A DNA stretch of 6,036 bases from Acidobacteriota bacterium (GTDB lineage: Bacteria > Acidobacteriota > Vicinamibacteria > Fen-336), in the NCBI GenBank assembly GCA_003155335.1, contig PMCG01000019.1, forward strand, positions 706 through 6,741. The letters are read 5' to 3'. Each line of letters opens with the position of its first letter. The stretch's first letter is position 1. Positions 1 through 5,018 of this stretch are shown piece after piece. Both the position numbers and the translations under genes were made by a program. The notes below the pieces were generated by a model. The model worked only from the letters and a program-made list of their open reading frames with translations, was not told where the DNA came from and did not search any database.

Positions 1-342
1 CTGGGCGGCCTGGGCGCTGACGTCGTGCTTGAGACAGCGGGCGAGCCTGAGGCGGTCGAAGCGGCCATCCAGATCGCGCGTCCTGGAGGGCGGGTGGTGC
101 TGGTTGGGATCCCTGCTAGCGACCGTGTGTCGTTCTCCGCCGCTACGGCGCGACGCAAAGGCCTGACGATCGCGATGGCGCGAAGGATGCAACCCGTGTA
201 CGGTCGTGCACTTGAGCTCGTGCGAACCGGCCGTGTCAACTTGGCAGGTATCGTCACCCATCGCTTCCCGCTCGATCAGTGCGAGGAGGCGATGCGTGTC
301 GCGGCAGCGCGAGCCGGGATGAAAGTCGTGGTGGAGCCGTAA
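1..342 (+). CDS. Zinc-type medium-chain polyol (sorbitol/xylitol-like) dehydrogenase, C-terminal part
   Basis: The frame is open from base 1 to a TAA at 340-342, so the gene enters from the left edge and only its last 113 residues are visible. They form the second half of the NAD(P)-binding Rossmann domain and the C-terminal return to the catalytic domain. Seen in order: GADVVLETAG, ARPGGRVVLVG, the RRKGLTI stretch followed by RR..PVY.RAL.L, and THRFPLDQCEEA. This order matches the sorbitol/xylitol/threonine dehydrogenase branch of the MDR superfamily, which oxidises a secondary alcohol of a polyol or sugar to a ketone in the cytoplasm. The zinc ligands and the GxGxxG motif lie upstream, outside the window, so metal and cofactor cannot be checked. 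An aldolase/epimerase-family gene starts 16 bases later, which supports a sugar catabolic role. The exact substrate is unknown. Confidence 0.87.
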   Translation: MGGLGADVVLETAGEPEAVEAAIQIARPGGRVVLVGIPASDRVSFSAATARRKGLTIAMARRMQPVYGRALELVRTGRVNLAGIVTHRFPLDQCEEAMRVAAARAGMKVVVEP

Positions 343-349
343 GAGAACT

Positions 350-354
350 GGAGG
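350..354 (+). promoter_or_regulatory. Ribosome binding site GGAGG supporting a TTG start
   Basis: GGAGG lies 4 bases before the TTG at 359. The spacing is a little short. It nevertheless supports TTG as the start, because the resulting N-terminus (MLEALREEVWRLHLELPK) aligns with E. coli AraD from its first residue and no ATG or GTG lies nearby at the right place. Confidence 0.6.
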
Positions 355-358
355 CGTC

Positions 359-1000
359 TTGCTCGAGGCACTGCGTGAAGAGGTGTGGCGGCTGCACTTG
401 GAGCTGCCCAAGAACAACCTCGTTGTCTGGACCGGAGGCAACCTCAGCGGCCGCGACGCTGCCACCGGGAACGTCGTCATCAAACCGTCGGGCGTGCGCT
501 ACGAAGAGCTCAAGCCCGAGCACCTCGTCGTGGTCGACATGGACGGCCGAGTGCTCGAGGGCGACTTGAAACCGTCATCGGACACGGCCAGCCACCTTTA
601 CATCTACCGCGCGCGGCCCGAGCTGCGGGGCATCGCGCACACGCACTCCACGTATGCCACTGCGTTTGCGGCGGTCGGCCAGCCGATACCTGTCTACCTG
701 ACGGCCCAGGCCGACGAGTTCGGTGGTCCGATCCCCTGCGGCCGCTTTGCCATCATCGGAGGCGACGACATCGGCCGCGCTGTCGTTGAATCGATCGGGG
801 CCTCTCCGGCGGTCTTGCTCAGGAATCACGGAGTGTTCACAGTCGGCTTGTCGCCGCTAGCGGCGATCAAGGCGGCGATCATGGCCGAAGACATCGCCCG
901 CACCGTGTGGGTTGCGCGGCAACTCGGCCAGCCGCAGGAATTAGCTGCGGCCGATGTCGCCAAGCTGCACGCGCGCTACACCAGCGTCTATGGGCAGTGA
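359..1000 (+). CDS. araD: Class II aldolase/adducin-family sugar-phosphate enzyme, probable L-ribulose-5-phosphate 4-epimerase
   Basis: A 213-residue cytoplasmic enzyme that probably interconverts L-ribulose 5-phosphate and D-xylulose 5-phosphate, the entry of L-arabinose-type sugars into the pentose phosphate pathway. Seen: the N-terminal LELPK..LV..TGGNLSGRD (N28), the phosphate-binding IKPSG (K42, S44, G45), KPSSD (D75), the metal ligands HTH (H94, H96) and NHGVF (H157). By my recalled alignment to E. coli AraD, the epimerase residues are kept: T115 and D119 in LTAQAD match T116 and D120, and Y211 in the terminal YGQ matches Y229. It is about 18 residues shorter than the E. coli protein, mainly between IPC (127) and H157, where E. 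coli carries a loop. A fuculose- or rhamnulose-phosphate aldolase, or an uncharacterised family member, remains possible, but the N- and C-terminal signatures favour the epimerase. It lies between the polyol dehydrogenase gene (16 bases) and the membrane protein gene (10 bases), probably on one transcript. Confidence 0.8.
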   Translation: MLEALREEVWRLHLELPKNNLVVWTGGNLSGRDAATGNVVIKPSGVRYEELKPEHLVVVDMDGRVLEGDLKPSSDTASHLYIYRARPELRGIAHTHSTYATAFAAVGQPIPVYLTAQADEFGGPIPCGRFAIIGGDDIGRAVVESIGASPAVLLRNHGVFTVGLSPLAAIKAAIMAEDIARTVWVARQLGQPQELAAADVAKLHARYTSVYGQ

Positions 1001-1003
1001 AGG
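999..1003 (+). promoter_or_regulatory. Ribosome binding site GAAGG deciding the membrane-protein start
   Basis: GAAGG overlaps the TGA stop of the upstream gene and stands 7 bases before the ATG at 1011. The earlier in-frame ATGs at 954 and 990 lie inside the upstream gene and lack such a motif. The 1011 start also puts the protein's N-terminus directly at the first membrane helix. Confidence 0.55.
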
Positions 1004-1010
1004 CGCGGCG

Positions 1011-2261
1011 ATGCTGGACTCCCCTTTGAGCGGTGCTGTCACGGCGGTTCTGATCGGTCTACTGCTCGGCTTCGAGCGCGAGCACTCGCAGCGCTCGCCC
1101 GATGAAGGTTTGTTCGCTGGGATCCGAACCTTCCCGCTGTTGACGCTGTGCGGGTACGTGGCGGCGCAGGGCGCGCAGTATGGGGCGCCGTGGGTGCTGC
1201 CTGTCACGCTCATCGGGATTGCAGCGCTGGCAGTGGCGGCCTACGTGCGCGCGCACGGCACACACGTCGGCGCGACGACCGAGGCAGCGGCGATATTCGC
1301 GCCACTGCTGGGGGCGCTGGTGGCATGGGGTCAGAGCGGTCTCGCCGTCGCGATGGCGATCATCGTGACTCTGCTGCTGACGATGAAGACGGCCCTCCAT
1401 CGGCTGGCCGGCGCCGTGACAGAGGAAGAGATCGTCTCGATCCTCAAGTTCGGGATCGTGGCGGTGATCCTGGTGCCCCTGTTGCCGACGACAGCCGTAG
1501 GCCCCTACGGCGCGCTGGTGCCGCGCAACGTAGGGATCGTCGTGGTGATCCTCTCGGCCATCAGTCTCGGCGGCTACTTGCTGGTGCGCACCCTGGGTGG
1601 TCGCGCGGGCTGGTCCCTCGCGGGTCTCATGGGCGGTCTGGCCAGCTCCACAGCCGTTGCACTGAGCCTCTCTCCGCGGGCACGCGGGCGCACGAGCGAC
1701 GAGGTGCGACCGCTTGCCGTCGGTATCGTTCTCGCATCCACAGTGCTCTACCTGCGGGCGCTGCTGCTCGTCGCCTTCTTCGACGGGCCGCTGGCCGTGC
1801 GGCTGGTTCCGCGGATGGTCTCGCTCTTGCTCCTCGGGCTCGTCATGGGCGCCATGGCCTATCGCAATCTGAAAGATGAAGGCCGCGGGGAGGTCGTGGT
1901 ACACAACCCGACCGAGCTCGGCAAGGCACTGCTGTTGGGCCTGGTCTTCTCGTCGATCCTGGTCGGCGCACGCATGGCACAGGCCTACCTAGGGGCACGC
2001 GGGATCTGGCTGACGGGTCTCGTTGGAGGGTTTGTCGACGTGGACTCAGTCGTAGTGGCTGCGGCTGACCTCAGACGGCACGGACTCGTATCCGTTGAGG
2101 CCGGCGCTGGCGCGCTGCTCCTCGCGACAGTGGCGAACCTTGCGCTGAAGGGGATCGTGGTCGCGGGGCTCGGGGGCGCTCACCTGGCGCGGCGCGTGCT
2201 CCCGGCGTTTCTGGCCCTTGCCGGGCTCACCGCTCTCTGGATGGGGCTGGACGCGTTCTAG
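1011..2261 (+). CDS. MgtC-like/DUF4010 integral membrane protein
   Basis: A 416-residue, very hydrophobic inner-membrane protein with roughly 12-14 candidate membrane segments. The N-terminal part (about 1-130) carries the MgtC/SapB-type signature IGLLLGFEREH (15-25) followed by AGIRTFPLLTL (36-46). From about 138 it reads as a DUF4010 domain: a TEEEIVSILKFG start, VPLLPT, GPYGALVPRN (164-173), GGYLLVRTLG, then WSLAGLMGGLASSTAVALSLS (201-221, quoted as motif). A related motif recurs near the C-terminus, LTGLVGGFVDVDSVVVAAA (334-352), suggesting an internal duplication. MgtC proteins are tied to magnesium limitation and envelope energetics in pathogens. For the MgtC-DUF4010 architecture I know of no settled function, so transport or channel activity is only an inference. 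The start at 1011 is chosen for its GAAGG and because translation then begins just before the first helix. The gene follows the aldolase-family gene by 10 bases and ends in a CTAG shared with rsmE on the other strand. Confidence 0.88.
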   Translation: MLDSPLSGAVTAVLIGLLLGFEREHSQRSPDEGLFAGIRTFPLLTLCGYVAAQGAQYGAPWVLPVTLIGIAALAVAAYVRAHGTHVGATTEAAAIFAPLLGALVAWGQSGLAVAMAIIVTLLLTMKTALHRLAGAVTEEEIVSILKFGIVAVILVPLLPTTAVGPYGALVPRNVGIVVVILSAISLGGYLLVRTLGGRAGWSLAGLMGGLASSTAVALSLSPRARGRTSDEVRPLAVGIVLASTVLYLRALLLVAFFDGPLAVRLVPRMVSLLLLGLVMGAMAYRNLKDEGRGEVVVHNPTELGKALLLGLVFSSILVGARMAQAYLGARGIWLTGLVGGFVDVDSVVVAAADLRRHGLVSVEAGAGALLLATVANLALKGIVVAGLGGAHLARRVLPAFLALAGLTALWMGLDAF

Positions 2262-3007
2262 ACCTCTTCCCAAGGACTTGCCGCCAGGTCGCCCCACATG
2301 AGCTGAACGGCCGAGATCGCGGCGAGTGCGGCGGTCTCGGCGCGCAGGATGCGCGGGCCCAGGGCCACGAGGGCGAATCCCGCCGCGGCCGCGCGTTCGA
2401 TCTCCGCATCCTCCCAGCCACCCGCGGGGCCGATGGCCAGAAGCACCCGAGACGGCGGAGTGGGAAGCCTGGGAAACGGTTTCGCGACCGAACGCTCACA
2501 GCAGAGCAGCCTCGGGCCCTCGCCGGCAGGCGCGAGCAACTCATCGAACGAGAGCGGGTGGACGTCGGGAACGTAGGCGCGGCCACACTGAGCTGTTGCG
2601 GCAGCTGCGATGCGTTGCAGGCGTTCGATGCGTTCAGGGGAGAACATCGCGCGGCCGGCCGGCTCCGTGCGGGCGGTGAGCATCGGCCGCAGCCCCGACA
2701 CGCCGAGTTCGACGGACTTCTGGACGACCAGGCTCGTGAGATCGGCAGCCAGCGGGGCAAAGGCGAGCGTGATGTGCAGTGGCGATTCCGGGGTGGGCGC
2801 GACGGCCGCGCCGACGCGTGTTACGACCGACGTGCGGGTCACGGATTCGAGCGTGGCGTCGTAGGCATGGCCACGGCCGTCAAATAGCTGAACGCGTGCA
2901 CCTGCGCGCAGCCGCAGGACGTGTCGCACATGGTGCGCGATGTCCAGCGGCAGCGGCACGATCGCGCCGGCGTGGCAGTCCGGGACGCAGAAGCGGTGCA
3001 AGCTCAC
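2258..3007 (-). CDS. rsmE: 16S rRNA (uracil-1498-N3)-methyltransferase RsmE
   Basis: A 249-residue SPOUT-superfamily enzyme that uses S-adenosylmethionine to methylate N3 of U1498 in 16S rRNA, in the decoding region of the assembled 30S subunit. An N-terminal PUA-like RNA-binding part (HRFCVP at 4-9, HHVRHVLRLRAGARV, LFDGRG) leads into the knotted catalytic domain. There I see QKSVELGVSGLRPM (96-109), the AAAATAQCGR region (134-143), IGPAGGW (192-198), LGPRILRAETAALAA (216-230) and GDL (239-241). The family motif GPEGG reads GPAGG here, an unusual change at residue 195. The frame stays open upstream to 3298, but that extension lies over prmA and lacks family similarity. The GTG at 3005-3007 is chosen because it overlaps the prmA stop as GTGA, implying coupled translation. 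The TTG two codons later (2999-3001), giving MHRF, is the alternative. It is the last gene of the dnaK operon visible here, and its stop overlaps that of the convergent membrane-protein gene. Confidence 0.94.
   Translation of the reverse strand: MSLHRFCVPDCHAGAIVPLPLDIAHHVRHVLRLRAGARVQLFDGRGHAYDATLESVTRTSVVTRVGAAVAPTPESPLHITLAFAPLAADLTSLVVQKSVELGVSGLRPMLTARTEPAGRAMFSPERIERLQRIAAAATAQCGRAYVPDVHPLSFDELLAPAGEGPRLLCCERSVAKPFPRLPTPPSRVLLAIGPAGGWEDAEIERAAAAGFALVALGPRILRAETAALAAISAVQLMWGDLAASPWEEV
2310..2355 (+). other. Tandem hairpins just past the mgtC-like stop, terminator-like without T-run
   Basis: Bases 2310-2320 pair with 2331-2341 to give an 11-bp stem (10 Watson-Crick pairs and one U-G at 2317/2334) around a 10-base loop. 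CGCGC (2341-2345) and GCGCG (2351-2355) can form a second small stem sharing base 2341. The first stem starts 49 bases after the membrane-protein stop. In rsmE mRNA the same site has an A-C mismatch at the 2317/2334 pair. No T-run follows, so intrinsic termination is unproven. The site also encodes the conserved RAETAALAAIS of RsmE, and chance pairing in GC-rich sequence is possible. Confidence 0.35.
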
Positions 3008-3834
3008 GACGCTCGCTTGGTGAGCCGCAGGCCGGCCCACTCGCCCATGTACTCCACTTGCGGCGACGGGTCGATGGCCGCAAAGGCCGCGCGCACAGAT
3101 GCGACCTCCTCGACGAGAAGGCCTGCCAGCACGGCCCAGCGCGTGAACAACGCGCCCAGCTCCTGTGCACGCTCGATGAGCAGTGGCGCTGTCAAATTGG
3201 CCAGAAGTCCGTCGAAGCGCCCGGGCTGCACGGCGCGCCCGCCGTCGGCGCGTAGCAAAGGAAGGCGCGCGCCATTCAACGCAGCGTGCTGGCGGCAAGA
3301 GTGCAGCGCGTCCACGTCGATGTCGGAGGCGACCGCAAGGGCCGCGCCCAGCCGTGCGGCTGCCAGGGCGAGGATGCCGGTGCCGGCGCCGACATCGAGG
3401 ACGCGGCCAAGGGCACCCTCGGTGGCTAGACGTTCAAGCAGCAGCAGGCACAAGCGAGTGCTCTCGTGCGTGCCGGTGCCGAATGCGCGGCCCGGATCGA
3501 TTCGCAGTGTGCGAGCGTCGGCGGCCGTGCAATCATCCCAGGCCGGCACGATGCGAAATGTGCCCACTGAGAACGGGCGAAAGCCGTCGCGAAAACGGGC
3601 CACCCAGTCGACGTCGGGAACGTCGGCGGCCTCGATGGTGGCGTCCGGCAGGCCCTTGCCGATCTGCGCCGCGAGCCCAGAGCACGCCGTTTCATCCCCT
3701 GGAAAGAAGCTCAGGAGAGAGACCGCGCCTTCCGCAGCGGGCTGCACCTCGATACCGGCGGTGCCGAGCTCCCAGAGCAGGGTCACGGCCGCGTCCTCAC
3801 GCGCAGCAGGGAGCGTAATGCGCAGGGCGATCAT
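3004..3834 (-). CDS. prmA: Ribosomal protein L11 methyltransferase PrmA
   Basis: A 276-residue cytoplasmic class I SAM-dependent methyltransferase that methylates lysines and the N-terminus of ribosomal protein L11. The N-terminal substrate-recognition domain (about 1-85) ends in DWVARFRDGFRPFSVG (76-91) followed by IVPAW. The catalytic part starts with the family hallmark RAFGTGTHEST (116-126). It continues with the SAM-binding loop VLDVGAGTGIL (145-155), the acidic DID (171-173), the LLANLTAPLL motif (210-219) and the C-terminal EWAGLRLTKR (265-274). It is slightly shorter than the E. coli protein (about 293), mainly in the N-terminal domain. The ATG at 3832-3834 follows the dnaJ stop by 6 bases, with only a weak AGG ahead of it, so translation probably depends on dnaJ. 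Its TGA is overlapped by the rsmE GTG. The dnaJ-prmA-rsmE order is conserved across many bacteria, which strengthens all three calls. Confidence 0.95.
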   Translation of the reverse strand: MIALRITLPAAREDAAVTLLWELGTAGIEVQPAAEGAVSLLSFFPGDETACSGLAAQIGKGLPDATIEAADVPDVDWVARFRDGFRPFSVGTFRIVPAWDDCTAADARTLRIDPGRAFGTGTHESTRLCLLLLERLATEGALGRVLDVGAGTGILALAAARLGAALAVASDIDVDALHSCRQHAALNGARLPLLRADGGRAVQPGRFDGLLANLTAPLLIERAQELGALFTRWAVLAGLLVEEVASVRAAFAAIDPSPQVEYMGEWAGLRLTKRAS

Positions 3835-3840
3835 CGCGGC

Positions 3841-4962
3841 CTATGAGAGGATGCTCTTCACGCGGTCCTTCAAGCCCTTTTCTTTGGGCTTGCGCTCAGG
3901 AGTGCCAAGTCCTGCCCCGAGCTGTTCGACGAGACCGCGCTGCTCCGGCGTGAGGCGTGCGGGCACGACGAGACGCACCATGACGTGCAGGTCGCCACGT
4001 CCTTTGGAGCCGAGGTGGGGGACACCCTGATTGCGGATGCGGAATACGGCTCCAGGTTGCGTCCCTTCCGGCACGTGGAGCTTGGTCGTGCCTCCCTCCA
4101 GCGTTGGCACGTCGACATGCGCGCCGAGGGCCGCCTGGGGGAACGAGATCGGTACTTCGCACAGGAGGTCGTCGCGTTCACGGTGGAACACAGCGTGCTC
4201 CTGCACGGAGACGACGACGTAGAGGTCGCCGGCCGGTGCGCCGGTCCCTCCGGCCTCACCCTCGCCGGCTAAACGTAGCTGGCTGCCAGTGTCCACGCCG
4301 GGCGGGATCTTGAGCTGGAGGCGGCGTTCAGCGCGGACCTGGCCCTGACCGTGGCACTCCTTGCAGGGCGAGGCGACGATGCGCCCAGTGCCGCGACAAC
4401 GGCCACAGGTGCGCGCGACGCTGAAGAAGCCCTGCTGGAATGCCACCTGGCCGGCGCCGCGACACGAGGGACACTGCGAGGGTTGCGTGCCGGGTGCGCT
4501 GCCGCTGCCAAGGCAGGCATGGCAGTTCTCCGTGCGCGCCACTTGGATGTGGGTCTCGGTGCCGAAAGCGGCTTCCTCGAGTGTCAGCTCCAGGTCGTAG
4601 CGCAGATCGGCACCGCGCCGTGGACCGCTCCGCCGTCGGCCGAAGAGGTCGCCAATGCCGAAGAAGCCTTCGAGGATGTCGCCGAAATCCGCGAAGATCG
4701 TGGGATCGAAGCCACCGCCCGCAACGGAACCGATGCCGGCGTGACCGAAGGTGTCGTAGCGCCGCCTTTTGTCGGCATCGCCGAGCACGCTGTATGCCTC
4801 GGCGGCCTCCTTGAAGCGCTCCTCCGCGCCCTTGTCCCCGGGATTCTTGTCGGGATGGTGCTGGAGCGCGAGCCGTCGATAGGCAGACTTGATTTCCTGC
4901 TCGGAGGCGCTGCGCGCAACGCCGAGGACCTCGTAGTAATCTCGCTTTTCGCTGACAGGCAT
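3841..4962 (-). CDS. dnaJ: Hsp40 co-chaperone DnaJ
   Basis: A 373-residue full-length class A J-protein that delivers unfolded clients to DnaK and stimulates its ATPase. The J domain occupies about 8-73, with YYEVLGV, the catalytic HPD at 36-38 and the helix IV region DADKRRRYDTFG. A short glycine/phenylalanine-rich linker (about 74-115) contains FADFGDILEGFFGIGDLFG. The zinc-binding domain has all four CxxCxGxG repeats intact: C147/C150, C164/C167, C186/C189 and C200/C203. The two C-terminal substrate-binding barrels follow from about 212, with LKIPPGVDTGSQLRL, GDLYVVV, the PISFPQAALG box and the GRGDLHV element. Length is normal for the family (E. coli about 376). The ATG at 4960-4962 is the only start that gives the usual short leader before KRDYYEVLG, although no clear Shine-Dalgarno precedes it. 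It follows dnaK by 56 bases and precedes prmA by 6. A 7-bp hairpin lies inside its last codons. Confidence 0.98.
   Translation of the reverse strand: MPVSEKRDYYEVLGVARSASEQEIKSAYRRLALQHHPDKNPGDKGAEERFKEAAEAYSVLGDADKRRRYDTFGHAGIGSVAGGGFDPTIFADFGDILEGFFGIGDLFGRRRSGPRRGADLRYDLELTLEEAAFGTETHIQVARTENCHACLGSGSAPGTQPSQCPSCRGAGQVAFQQGFFSVARTCGRCRGTGRIVASPCKECHGQGQVRAERRLQLKIPPGVDTGSQLRLAGEGEAGGTGAPAGDLYVVVSVQEHAVFHRERDDLLCEVPISFPQAALGAHVDVPTLEGGTTKLHVPEGTQPGAVFRIRNQGVPHLGSKGRGDLHVMVRLVVPARLTPEQRGLVEQLGAGLGTPERKPKEKGLKDRVKSILS
3871..3892 (-). other. Perfect 7-bp hairpin with A-rich loop in the 3' end of dnaJ
   Basis: On the - strand CAAGCCC and GGGCTTG form a perfect 7-bp stem around the 8-base loop AAAGAAAA, about 28 bases before the end of dnaJ. 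It encodes the K-P-K-E-K-G-L part of the DnaJ tail. No T-run follows, so it is not a textbook terminator. A role in mRNA processing or dnaJ/prmA balance is speculation. Confidence 0.4.
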
Positions 4963-5018
4963 GTCGTGCTATCGGGAACCAGGGACGGCGCGCGGTCGCG
5001 TCAAGGGGACGAGCGGTT
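4963..5018 (-). other. dnaK-dnaJ spacer, the only intergenic region of note
   Basis: This 56-base gap is the longest non-coding stretch in the window. I see no convincing Shine-Dalgarno before dnaJ, no -10/-35 pair, no CIRCE inverted repeat and no strong terminator stem. It most likely serves only as a linker within the operon mRNA. Confidence 0.5.

Noticed and set aside
954..1010. Upstream ATG starts (954, 990) for the MgtC-like gene
   Set aside because: They lie inside the preceding gene without a ribosome binding site and add a polar leader. The ATG at 1011 has GAAGG at good spacing.
1059..1904. 281-residue - strand open frame opposite the membrane-protein gene
   Set aside because: His/Gln/Arg-rich low-complexity translation typical of the complement of hydrophobic GC-rich codons. 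The + strand protein is clearly real.
3008..3298. N-terminal extension of rsmE to 3298
   Set aside because: The extra 97 codons overlap prmA and are Arg/Ala-rich without similarity to RsmE. The family starts near HRF.
2921..4030. 369-residue + strand open frame opposite prmA and dnaJ
   Set aside because: Composition is Ser/Arg/Ala-rich with no recognisable domain, and it lies antisense to prmA, which has every family motif. It is a GC-rich shadow frame.
4963..4985. ATAGCAC on the - strand before dnaJ as a CIRCE half-site
   Set aside because: It only partly matches TTAGCACTC and there is no inverted partner GAGTGCTAA at the required spacing.
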